A stretch of DNA of 64,000 nucleotides from Litorivivens lipolytica. Lineage in GTDB: Bacteria > Pseudomonadota > Gammaproteobacteria > Pseudomonadales > Spongiibacteraceae. The position numbers were made by a program, and so were the translations under genes. Under the pieces are notes generated by a model. That model was not told the origin of the DNA. It saw nothing but the letters and a program-made list of their open reading frames with translations, and searched no databases. Shown one piece after another: positions 28,199 through 35,687 of the stretch. The DNA is taken from NCBI RefSeq assembly GCF_014191715.1, contig NZ_JACHWY010000001.1, positions 248,001 to 312,000 on the forward strand, in the 5' to 3' direction. Within the stretch, counting starts at the first letter, position 1; each line of letters begins with the position of its first letter.

Positions 28199-29104
28199 AT
28201 GACTCAGAAAGATCCCCAACCGGGTTCATTGAAAACCACGTTTATTGGTCTTGGCGTGATGGGTTTTCCCATGGCCGGGCACCTAGCCGCGCGCCATGAG
28301 GTGACGGTTTTTAATCGCAGTGCGGATAAGGCCAGTCGTTGGACCGAACATTATGCGGGGCAGCGAGCGGAAACGCCGGCAGAGGCGGTGAAAGACGCGG
28401 ATATGGTGTTCTGCTGTCTCGGCGCCGATGAAGATGTTGAAGCGATACTGACAGGAGAAGGTGGCGTGTTGAACGCCATGAAGTCGGGCTCGCTGTTGTG
28501 TGATCACACCACGACTTCAGCGGAGCTGGCCCGTCGCATGGGCGTAGCGGCGACAGAAGCGGGTGTCCGGTTTGTGGATGCACCGGTTTCCGGTGGTCAG
28601 AAGGGGGCCGAAGACGGCGCCCTGACGATCATGATGGGTGGAGCAGAAAAGGATTGTGATGAATTGCTGCCGGTACTCGAATGCTACGCAAAGCGTGCCC
28701 GCCGACTCGGTGAGGTAGGAGCCGGGCAGCTGACCAAAATGGTTAACCAGATTTGTATTGCCGGGCTGGTACAGGGTTTGGCAGAAGGCATTCAGTTTGC
28801 CAAAAAAGCTGGCCTTGACCCGGCGGAAGTCGTCGATGTGATTTCCAAGGGCGCTGCCCAATCCTGGCAAATGGAAAACCGCTACCAGACGATGATTGAA
28901 GGTCAGTACGACTTCGGTTTCGCGGTGGAATGGATGCGCAAGGATCTCAATTACGCGCTGGCGGAAGGCCGGCGCAATAAAAGCCATCTACCGGTCACAG
29001 CGCTGGTGGATCAGTTCTACAGTGAAGTTGAATCGCTGGGCGGTGCGCGCTGGGATACCTCCAGTCTGCTGGCCCGCCTGGAAAACCTTTCGCGGACGTC
29101 TTGA
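28199..29104 (+). CDS. NAD(P)-dependent beta-hydroxyacid dehydrogenase
   Basis: A 301-residue member of the 3-hydroxyisobutyrate dehydrogenase/tartronate semialdehyde reductase family. The cofactor motif is GLGVMGFPMAGHLA. The substrate-binding block is DAPVSGGQKGAEDGALTIM. The catalytic Lys lies in GAGQLTKMVNQ, with a C-terminal helical domain after it. The substrate could be 3-hydroxyisobutyrate, tartronate semialdehyde or succinic semialdehyde; the sequence does not decide. No valine-degradation genes are adjacent. Its stop overlaps the next start by one base. Confidence 0.85.
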   Translation: MTQKDPQPGSLKTTFIGLGVMGFPMAGHLAARHEVTVFNRSADKASRWTEHYAGQRAETPAEAVKDADMVFCCLGADEDVEAILTGEGGVLNAMKSGSLLCDHTTTSAELARRMGVAATEAGVRFVDAPVSGGQKGAEDGALTIMMGGAEKDCDELLPVLECYAKRARRLGEVGAGQLTKMVNQICIAGLVQGLAEGIQFAKKAGLDPAEVVDVISKGAAQSWQMENRYQTMIEGQYDFGFAVEWMRKDLNYALAEGRRNKSHLPVTALVDQFYSEVESLGGARWDTSSLLARLENLSRTS

Positions 29105-30402
29105 TGATCGAACAGAACGCATTTAATGAAGACATGCTGGCCTTTCTTGAGGCCAGCCCAACCCCTTTTCACGCGGTCGCCGAAATGAGTAGGCGACTGG
29201 TCGAAGCCGGTTTCACGGAGCTCAATGAGGCTGATGCCTGGCAGTTGAAACCGGGGGGTAAGTATTATGTGCAGCGAAACCAGTCTAGCCTGGTGGCCTT
29301 TGTTTATGGGCAGAAGCCGCTGCTGGACGGAGGCTGGCGGCTGTGGGGGGCGCACACGGATAGCCCTTGTCTGAAACTCAAACCCCATGCGGATTTGGAA
29401 AAGAAAGGCTATCGGCAGTGGGGCGTGCAGGTGTATGGCGGTGCGCTGTTAAACCCGTGGTTTGACCGGGATCTTTCCTTGGCGGGGCGAGTGCACTTTA
29501 AAACGTCTGAGGGCAAACATCGACGCTGTCTCATCAACTTAAAACGACCGATCGCGATTATTCCCAGTCTGGCGATTCATCTGGATCGCGAAGCCAATAA
29601 CTCGCGCACGGTGAATCCGCAGACCGATATGCCGCCGATTGTCTGTCACAACGAAGGCGATACGGATCTGCAGAGCCTCTTGCTTGAGCATCTGCGCGGC
29701 AGTGGCTACGCAGTAGCCAATGAAGTGGTGGACTTTGATCTCAGTCTGTTCGACACCCAAGCGCCGGCACAGGTAGGTTGGCGCAATGAATTTATTGCCA
29801 GCGCTCGACTGGATAACCTGCTGTCCTGTTACGTTGGGCTGGCTGGTTTGCTCGCTGCCGGCGACGCGACACACAGCGTACTGGTCTGCAATGATCATGA
29901 AGAGGTTGGCAGTCAGTCCGCCATTGGCGCGCAGGGCCCGATGCTTAAAGCCATCCTCAAGCGCATTGTGGGCAGTTATGAAGACTTTGAGCGTGCGATC
30001 AATCGCTCGCTGATGGTATCGGCGGACAATGCCCACGGTGTTCATCCGAACTATGCGGATCGCCATGACAATAATCACGGCCCTTTGCTGAATGCGGGGC
30101 CTGTTATCAAAATTAATGCGAATCAGCGTTACGCCAGCACCAGTGAGACCAATACGCTGTTTAGTGCGTTCTGCAAAGCCTGCGATGTGCCGGTTCAGCA
30201 GTTTGTGATTCGCAGCGATATGGGGTGTGGTAGCACTATTGGCCCGATTACGTCTTCGGAGCTGGGCGTGCGAACCGTGGATATTGGTGTGCCGACTTTT
30301 GCCATGCACTCCTGTCGGGAGTTGGCAGGAAGTAGCGATGCGCACGGTCTGGCCAAGGTGGCTCGGCACTTTATGGCCTGCGAAACCCTGCCGGAGGTAT
30401 GA
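29104..30402 (+). CDS. apeB: M18 family aminopeptidase (aspartyl aminopeptidase type)
   Basis: A 432-residue dizinc peptidase releasing N-terminal acidic residues. Metal and catalytic residues are visible in GAHTDSPCLKLKP, SARLDNLLSCYVGLAGLL, NDHEEVGSQSAIGAQGP, MVSADNAHGVHPNY and TFAMHSCRELAG. Length and spacing match bacterial M18 enzymes. Cytoplasmic. The ATG at 29104 overlaps the preceding stop, so it is coupled to the dehydrogenase. Followed by a perfect hairpin. Confidence 0.93.
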   Translation: MIEQNAFNEDMLAFLEASPTPFHAVAEMSRRLVEAGFTELNEADAWQLKPGGKYYVQRNQSSLVAFVYGQKPLLDGGWRLWGAHTDSPCLKLKPHADLEKKGYRQWGVQVYGGALLNPWFDRDLSLAGRVHFKTSEGKHRRCLINLKRPIAIIPSLAIHLDREANNSRTVNPQTDMPPIVCHNEGDTDLQSLLLEHLRGSGYAVANEVVDFDLSLFDTQAPAQVGWRNEFIASARLDNLLSCYVGLAGLLAAGDATHSVLVCNDHEEVGSQSAIGAQGPMLKAILKRIVGSYEDFERAINRSLMVSADNAHGVHPNYADRHDNNHGPLLNAGPVIKINANQRYASTSETNTLFSAFCKACDVPVQQFVIRSDMGCGSTIGPITSSELGVRTVDIGVPTFAMHSCRELAGSSDAHGLAKVARHFMACETLPEV

Positions 30403-30413
30403 AGGGAGGCGTT

Positions 30414-30441
30414 ATCTGAGTCCGCGACTGCGGACTCAGAT
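30414..30441. terminator. Perfect hairpin between convergent genes
   Basis: ATCTGAGTCCGC and GCGGACTCAGAT form a flawless 12-bp stem with loop GACT, in the 53-bp gap between the aminopeptidase stop and the crotonase stop. No T run on either strand. Possibly a bidirectional Rho-assisted terminator or RNA-stabilising hairpin. Confidence 0.5.
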
Positions 30442-30455
30442 GAGCAGATAGGCTA

Positions 30456-31244
30456 TCAGAGCTTGAATTCGGGTTTGCGTTTACCCTTGAAGGCCTCAAT
30501 GCCTTCACGCCCATCAGCTGTATTCATCACGCTGGCGATACCCTGTGACTCCAGTTCCATTTGAGTCTCGAGACTCTCGTTAAAGGTTGAGGCCAGCAGT
30601 TTTTTCACCATGCCATGAGACAGACGCGGTCCAGCGGCTAATTGGGCGGCCATCTTGCTGGCCTCTGCCATCAATTCGTCGTCGGCAACCGCGCGCGTTA
30701 CCATGCCCCAGTCCTCGGCTTCCGCTGCGGTCAGGCGGCGGTTGGTCAGCATCAGTTCCTGAGTGCGACGCAGACCAATCAGGCGGGGCAGAAAATACGT
30801 CGAACTGCCGTCGGGGCTGGCACCGATACCCGTATAAGCCATAGTGAATTTCGCTGATTCGGCGGCAAGTACAATATCGCCGATCAGGGCCAGACTGAAG
30901 CCCGCTCCCGCCGCCGCGCCATTTACCGCAACGATAACGGGTGCATTCATGCGCGTCAGCCGTGAAATGGCAGCGTGCAGATAAGCGGTGATTTCTTTAA
31001 TCACGCCGCCCACCTGATCTCCAGCCTCGGCAAAGGCTTGAATATCTCCACCAGCGCAGAACAGCTTACCGTTACCGGTGAGAATCAGTGCGCGGATAGT
31101 GGCAGATTCACTGATTTCAATGGCGGCCTGCATCAGCTCGCGCGCCAGCTCTACATTCAGGGCATTGGCCGCATCGGGACGGTTCAGGGTCAGGGTGGCG
31201 ACGCCATTGGATTCTTCAAGGGTCAGCGTGTTGTAGGTGCTCAT
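30456..31244 (-). CDS. Crotonase-family enoyl-CoA hydratase/isomerase (PaaG-like)
   Basis: A 262-residue protein with the crotonase fold. The first oxyanion-hole block is LFCAGGDIQAF and the second is NGAAAGAGFSLAL. In the active-site loop the usual second catalytic Glu position carries Asp (GASPDGSSTYFLPRLIG), the PaaG/isomerase pattern. This suggests double-bond isomerisation or an unusual hydration rather than classic crotonase chemistry. It stands alone on the minus strand, so its pathway is unclear. Confidence 0.85.
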   Translation of the reverse strand: MSTYNTLTLEESNGVATLTLNRPDAANALNVELARELMQAAIEISESATIRALILTGNGKLFCAGGDIQAFAEAGDQVGGVIKEITAYLHAAISRLTRMNAPVIVAVNGAAAGAGFSLALIGDIVLAAESAKFTMAYTGIGASPDGSSTYFLPRLIGLRRTQELMLTNRRLTAAEAEDWGMVTRAVADDELMAEASKMAAQLAAGPRLSHGMVKKLLASTFNESLETQMELESQGIASVMNTADGREGIEAFKGKRKPEFKL

Positions 31245-31312
31245 GGCCGTTGTCTCACGATCGTATCAATAGAAGCAGGCGAGACTAGAGGAGCCGATGG
31301 CAGGGGTCAAGA

Positions 31313-31336
31313 GATCCGGCAGTTGCCTGCCGGATC
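31313..31336 (-). terminator. Hairpin after the porin gene
   Basis: GATCCGGCAG and CTGCCGGATC form a perfect 10-bp stem with a 4-base loop just past the porin stop. Only a weak T content follows on the minus strand. Confidence 0.55.
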
Positions 31337-31344
31337 GAAAGGGC

Positions 31345-32559
31345 TTACCAGATCAGTTGCAGACGGGTAGAGAAGGCATTGCCATCGTCTTCGCCGTTGG
31401 CATCGTCTTCATCCAGCTCGGTCATGATGTAGTTGGCAGACAAACGAACATTTTTGTTCACGTACCAGTTCACACCGACAGTCACGTTGTCGAAGGCGTT
31501 TTCAACCGCACCGGTGCGGTCGTCGTCGATTTCTCCGTGCTCAAACTTGGCAACCAGCTCAACGGCACCGTTGGCGCCTTTCGGGCTGATCTTGTCGAAG
31601 ATACCTTTCTTGGCTTTGTAGCTGCGAGATTCGCCGGTCAGAGTCCAGGTGCCTTGCACGTAGTAACCGCTGTATTCCACTTCGTTAGTGTCGTCTTCCC
31701 AGGTTGAGCTGACGTACTCTGACTGCAGCGAGAAGGGACCGGTCATCCAGGCGGCTTCAAGGCCGTATTGAATATGGTCATTGGCATTGAGTGTGTTGGC
31801 CAGATTGATTTTATCTGCGGTGTGAACACTCAGGCGCTCAGTAAACTTAACTTCTACCGGGTTTGCATCATCGATATCCGATTTAAATACCGCCGCGCCC
31901 AGATGAAAAACCTGGTTGTCTGTGACGATAGGAGCAAAAGTGGCTCTGCCCACGAGATTGTAGAGCTCGCTACCATTCTCGTCTTGTTCGCCCTCATACA
32001 GTCCGAATGCCCAGCTGTAGTTTTTTCCGCCGTTGCTGAGCTGAATATTCTGCTCGCTACGACCGGCTCTGACGAACTCAACCATTGCTGAGCGCTCAAT
32101 TGTGGAAATGTGTTTGGAGCTGACCAGCTCCTCAAGGCCGAAGGGGAACTTGTATTTACCTACGGTGATGTCAGCAAAATCCCAGCCAGTGTACTTAATA
32201 TAGGCATCTTCAAGTTGGTTTTTCTCACCACTGTTGGCATTGAAGGTGTACTGAAACTTATAGTGCCAATCACTGTAAACGGTGCCCTTGAAGGCCAAGC
32301 GAGAACGGCGGAGTTCACTGCCAAAGGCGTTGCTGCCCGGGTCTGAGTGGCTTGACGAGTTGTGGTGCACGCCACTGTAATAGTCAGTATCCCACATCAT
32401 GCGCCCATCAATAGCGAAGCTGAAATCGCCATCCTTGGTTGCAATGCTCAGGTCACCCTTTGAGCCAATAACCAGATCGTCGCCTTCGGTCGTTACCGTT
32501 CCGGCAAATGCTGCGCCGGACAGGGCGGCAATCGACAGGGCCAGCAGTTTTTGTTTCAT
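31345..32559 (-). CDS. Phosphate-selective-type outer-membrane porin (OprP/OprO family)
   Basis: A 404-residue exported barrel. Signal peptide MKQKLLALSIAALSGAAFA with cleavage before GTVTTEGD. The mature part has the OprO/OprP-like pattern, with repeated amphipathic strands, ELRRSRLAFKGTVYSDWHYK and an aromatic C-terminus (LQLIW). The domain family name implies phosphate or polyphosphate uptake in Pseudomonas, but many marine members have other or unknown substrates. I did not find a convincing Pho box upstream. GGAG lies 8 bases before the ATG. The long upstream region holds a sigma-70-like promoter with dyads. Confidence 0.85.
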   Translation of the reverse strand: MKQKLLALSIAALSGAAFAGTVTTEGDDLVIGSKGDLSIATKDGDFSFAIDGRMMWDTDYYSGVHHNSSSHSDPGSNAFGSELRRSRLAFKGTVYSDWHYKFQYTFNANSGEKNQLEDAYIKYTGWDFADITVGKYKFPFGLEELVSSKHISTIERSAMVEFVRAGRSEQNIQLSNGGKNYSWAFGLYEGEQDENGSELYNLVGRATFAPIVTDNQVFHLGAAVFKSDIDDANPVEVKFTERLSVHTADKINLANTLNANDHIQYGLEAAWMTGPFSLQSEYVSSTWEDDTNEVEYSGYYVQGTWTLTGESRSYKAKKGIFDKISPKGANGAVELVAKFEHGEIDDDRTGAVENAFDNVTVGVNWYVNKNVRLSANYIMTELDEDDANGEDDGNAFSTRLQLIW

Positions 32560-33134
32560 TGCACAGTCTCCAGAATCATTTTGGTTATAGACCCGAGCGT
32601 TGTGGACGCAGCAAGGTCATGCGTGTTTCACGTTTTGGAATGGGGCTGTGGGCTCCAGACTTGGGCGCCATTATGTGAATGAAATGTTTCAGTATTATTA
32701 AAATAAGTGAGTTTCTTCATTTAAATGACACCTTGGTGTCATTGACGTGTTTTTTAAACGTCATTTTGTGGGGCTGTCAAGCGGCTCAGCCTGTGAAACT
32801 TAAATTATGTTTTCCACAGAATCTGTGGATAAGTCAGTGGGTAAAATGTCGAATTCTCCGTCTACCAGCGGTGGAATGCGCCTTTCAGCAAATTGGATAA
32901 AAATTCGACACAATTTAAATATCCATTAAAAACAATAAGATACGTATTTTTCTGGATATTTATTAGCAGCTGGCCTCGAATCGGTGCACAATTTTTCGGC
33001 AAGCCGTTGGCTTGTGAATAAATGTTACCCATCGGTGCACTGTTTTGTAACGTGTTACCGCACATACCGCGAAATACGGGAAATAGTGATGTTACGGGGT
33101 AACACTTATTGCACAGAAGAGTGGGGTGTGCATC
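32560..33134. other. 575-bp noncoding AT-rich interval with many inverted repeats
   Basis: No credible gene is seen between the porin start and the queD stop. Perfect inverted repeats include TGTCGAATT (32847-32855) with AATTCGACA (32902-32910), and TAAATATCCA (32916-32925) with TGGATATTTA (32953-32962). Also present are CAAGCC/GGCTTG (33000-33014) and GTTAC/GTAAC (33091-33103). ATCGGTGCAC occurs twice as a direct repeat (32980-32989, 33031-33040). Three sequences fit the relaxed DnaA box TTWTNCACA. Base composition is clearly more AT-rich than the flanks. It could hold a small structured RNA, a decayed mobile element or a complex control region. Confidence 0.6.
32724..32780 (-). promoter_or_regulatory. 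Porin promoter with two overlapping operator-like dyads
   Basis: On the minus strand, TTGACA (32780-32775) and TTTAAA (32758-32753) are 16 bp apart. AATGACACCTTGGTGTCATT (32724-32743) is an inverted repeat with 9-bp perfect arms, just downstream of the -10 around the expected start site. TGACGT (32743-32748) and ACGTCA (32758-32763) form a second dyad across the -10. The placement suits a repressor; its identity is unknown. Confidence 0.5.
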
Positions 33135-33488
33135 TCAGCCGCGGTAGACACACCCACTGGTGCAGGTCTCGCGAATTTCGACCGCACTCAGTTGGGGCAG
33201 CAGAGGCTTAACCTCATTCCAGATCCAGATGGCGAGATTTTCGCTGGTTGGATTTTCCAGGCCTGGAATGTCATTGAGGTAGTGGTGGTCCAGGCGGTCG
33301 TAGACGGGTTTAAAGACGGCTTTGATATCCGAGAAGTCCATGATCCAGCCCCGCGTGGGATCAAGGTCGCCGCTGATGGTTAGACGCACGTGAAAACTGT
33401 GGCCGTGCAGTCGGCTGCATTTATGCCCGACAGGCACATTCGGCAGTCGATGTGCGGCTTCAAATGTAAATTCCTTGAAAACGTCCAC
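33135..33488 (-). CDS. queD: 6-carboxy-5,6,7,8-tetrahydropterin synthase
   Basis: A 117-residue enzyme of the PTPS fold, making the queuosine/7-deazaguanine precursor from dihydroneopterin triphosphate. The zinc histidines and catalytic Cys are in [24 protein letters not shown], split here as EAAHRLP and [12 protein letters not shown]. The C-terminal motif is [14 protein letters not shown]. The GTG at 33488 has AGGA seven bases upstream. A TTG at 33506 would add six residues without a clear binding site. Other queuosine genes are not in the window. Confidence 0.93.
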   Translation of the reverse strand: MDVFKEFTFEAAHRLPNVPVGHKCSRLHGHSFHVRLTISGDLDPTRGWIMDFSDIKAVFKPVYDRLDHHYLNDIPGLENPTSENLAIWIWNEVKPLLPQLSAVEIRETCTSGCVYRG

Positions 33489-33639
33489 GGCGGGTTCCTG
33501 ATCCAATTCGCGGCTATGGTAATGCTCTGTCTGCGGCTTGTACAGGCACAGCTAATTCCCTGAAAATGCTCAAATAACGGTCGAATTGCGCAGCATTTAA
33601 GCAGCTTTCAAAAAACTTTAAAAAACTTCAGATTAGCGT

Positions 33640-33667
33640 TTGACACGCACCGGGTTTCCGGTAGAAT
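33640..33667 (+). promoter_or_regulatory. Sigma-70 promoter of the tRNA-Val/tRNA-Asp operon
   Basis: TTGACA (33640-33645) and TAGAAT (33662-33667) are 16 bp apart, followed by a GC-rich discriminator (GCGCACC) typical of stringently controlled stable RNA promoters. The first tRNA begins 19 bp after the -10 element. Confidence 0.8.
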
Positions 33668-33685
33668 GCGCACCACTCGTTCGGG

Positions 33686-33761
33686 GGGTGGTTAGCTCAG
33701 CTGGGAGAGCATCTGCCTTACAAGCAGAGGGTCGGCGGTTCGATCCCGTCACCACCCACCA
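33686..33761 (+). tRNA. tRNA-Val (anticodon TAC)
   Basis: A 76-nt tRNA. Acceptor GGGTGGT pairs with ACCACCC, followed by encoded ACCA. The D arm (TAGCTCAGCTGGGAGAGC), the anticodon loop CTTACAA with TAC at 33719-33721, and the T arm with GGTTCGATCC are all canonical. Very close to E. coli tRNA-Val(UAC). Confidence 0.97.
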
Positions 33762-33783
33762 TATAACGAGCTTTTTGTGAAGC

Positions 33784-33860
33784 GGACCGGTAGTTCAGTT
33801 GGTTAGAATGCCGGCCTGTCACGCCGGAGGTCGCGGGTTCGAGTCCCGTCCGGTCCGCCA
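33784..33860 (+). tRNA. tRNA-Asp (anticodon GTC)
   Basis: A 77-nt tRNA. Acceptor GGACCGG pairs with CCGGTCC, with discriminator G and encoded CCA. Anticodon GTC at 33818-33820 and T loop GGTTCGAGTCC are present. It is 22 bp after tRNA-Val in the same transcript. Confidence 0.97.
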
Positions 33861-33876
33861 ACACAAAATAAAGAAG

Positions 33877-33899
33877 CCCGCCATTGAGCGGGTTTTTTT
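33877..33899 (+). terminator. Terminator of the tRNA operon
   Basis: CCCGC/GCGGG stem with loop CATTGA followed by seven T residues. Confidence 0.88.
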
Positions 33900-33970
33900 A
33901 TGCCTGTAATTCCTGCCTCTGCAGGCTTGATAGAGCAGGCCTGCGTTTGTGGCGCAGGCCATTAATTCCT

Positions 33971-35425
33971 CTACAGCTTCAGCTTAATCATCATTCGATA
34001 CATCTTGTCGAAAAAGTCGCCGTAGGGTGGGGCCATCATCAGTAGTCCGCTCATCGGGCCCTGTTTGAAGATGGGGCGCATTTTCGAGAACTCCACGAAC
34101 CCTTCATACCCGTGATAGTGGCCCATGCCGCTGTTGCCGACGCCGCCAAAGGGCATGTCGTGCTGGGCAACGTGTACCACGCTGTCGTTCAGGCACATGC
34201 CGCCGGAAAGCGTGTTGTAGATAACCTTGTCCTGCAGCTTTTTGTTGTTGCTGTATAGATAGAGTGCCAGTGGCCGCTCATTGCTGTTGATGTACTCGAT
34301 CACTTCGTCAATGGAGTCGTAAGGTTTGATCGGCAGCAGCGGGCCAAAGATTTCCTCCTGCATAATCGTCATATCGCCATCTACATCGCACACCACGTGC
34401 GGCGCTATTTTGCGCAGGCTGTCGTCATTGGCGGCCTGGTCCAGCAAGTTGATGGCCTTGGCACCTTTTGCCGTTGCGTCGTCCAGTGTCTGCTTCAGGC
34501 GCTGGTAAGATTTCTCGTCGATGATTGAGGTGTAATCAGGTGTATCGAGGCGCGGATAGCGCTGCTGCAGAACTTTTTTGGCGGCTGCAACAAAAGCTTC
34601 GACTTTACTGCGGGGCACAAAGACATAATCCGGTGCCACACAGGTCTGGCCGGCATTGAGGTATTTGCCAAATAGGAGGCGCTCTGCAGCCGTGTCGAGG
34701 GGGTAGTCTTCGGCCACGATGGTGGGGGATTTGCCACCGAGTTCCAGGGTGACGGGCGTCAGGTGTTTGGCTGCGGTGGCCATGACGGTTTTACCGGTAG
34801 CAGGTGATCCGGTGAAGATCAGATGGTCCCAGGGGCGATCGGTAAAATCCTGTGCTGATACGCCCGGAATGACACACAACACCGAATCGTCAAAGGCTTC
34901 ACTGATCAGCTTGTCCATCAGGCGCGCTAGCGTCTGGGAGTTGGACGCCATCTTGATAATGCAGCGGTTGCCGGCGGCCAGCGCGCTGATTGCAGGGCTA
35001 AGAGCGAGAAACAGTGGGTAATTCCACGGAGTGACAATGCCAACCACACCCTTGGGTTGGGGGATAACGATATTTTTCGCGCCAAAGAAGGCCATGCCTA
35101 CGTGACGCTTCTGCGGTTTGATCCACTTCTTCAGGCGTTTGCGCGTGTAATGGCAGCCGCTGATCAGGCCGAAAATCTCCAGTACCTTGGATTCTTGAGC
35201 CGCGCGATTACCAAAATCGGCGCTGATCGCCTCGGCAATTGCATCCTGATTGTCTTCCAGCAGGCTGGCTAGTCGATCGAGGTGCGCGATGCGCTCTTGC
35301 AGACTGGGGTAGGCCGCCTGACGGGATGCCTGTTTTTGACGCGCAAAAACGTCGTCAAGACGGGAAGTTTTGCTTTCGGTAGACGGCTGTTCAGACGCCG
35401 TGGTGGCGGTGGCTAGATTGCTCAT
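33971..35425 (-). CDS. Coniferyl-aldehyde-type aldehyde dehydrogenase
   Basis: A 484-residue NAD(P)-dependent aldehyde dehydrogenase. The cofactor region includes TPWNYPLFLALSPAISALAAGN and FTGSPATGK. Catalytic Glu is in TLELGGKSP and catalytic Cys in LNAGQTCVAPDYV. The C-terminal hydrophobic/basic tail (MMIKLKL) resembles the coniferyl aldehyde dehydrogenase (CalB) and fatty aldehyde dehydrogenase subgroup. Broad aliphatic or aromatic aldehydes are possible. The start at 35425 is supported by AAAGGAG; a longer frame to 35476 is rejected. Confidence 0.9.
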   Translation of the reverse strand: MSNLATATTASEQPSTESKTSRLDDVFARQKQASRQAAYPSLQERIAHLDRLASLLEDNQDAIAEAISADFGNRAAQESKVLEIFGLISGCHYTRKRLKKWIKPQKRHVGMAFFGAKNIVIPQPKGVVGIVTPWNYPLFLALSPAISALAAGNRCIIKMASNSQTLARLMDKLISEAFDDSVLCVIPGVSAQDFTDRPWDHLIFTGSPATGKTVMATAAKHLTPVTLELGGKSPTIVAEDYPLDTAAERLLFGKYLNAGQTCVAPDYVFVPRSKVEAFVAAAKKVLQQRYPRLDTPDYTSIIDEKSYQRLKQTLDDATAKGAKAINLLDQAANDDSLRKIAPHVVCDVDGDMTIMQEEIFGPLLPIKPYDSIDEVIEYINSNERPLALYLYSNNKKLQDKVIYNTLSGGMCLNDSVVHVAQHDMPFGGVGNSGMGHYHGYEGFVEFSKMRPIFKQGPMSGLLMMAPPYGDFFDKMYRMMIKLKL

Positions 35426-35687
35426 CTCAACTCCTTTCTGGCCAAGTATCGGCTTGGTTGTTATATGTGCACACATGCTATGCTGATCTGGCCTTGGAAT
35501 AAACAGTCGATTTGTCCCCTGATGCCATCCTTAAGGCGCTAAAGTAGAGTAATAGGAGGCGGCGGGCACTCTGCTGCTACAGTACTGTGATATCGTTCCC
35601 TGTTAAGTGTTTGATTCAGGGTTATTATTGACCGGATAATCTGCAGCCGGACCAGTTGTCCAAAGCGGCATCACGTACGGAGCGAAT

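Noticed and set aside
32735-32780. Possible Pho box for the OprP/OprO-type porin
   Set aside because: TGTCA-like half sites occur, but at 22- and 16-bp spacing rather than the 11-bp spacing of a PhoB site.
32824-32832. Replication origin
   Set aside because: Only three DnaA-like sites, and no dnaA, dnaN, gidA or rpmH nearby.
32679-32900. A 73-codon plus-strand ORF in the porin upstream region
   Set aside because: No ribosome binding site, no family resemblance, and it covers the promoter dyads and DnaA-like boxes of the opposite strand.
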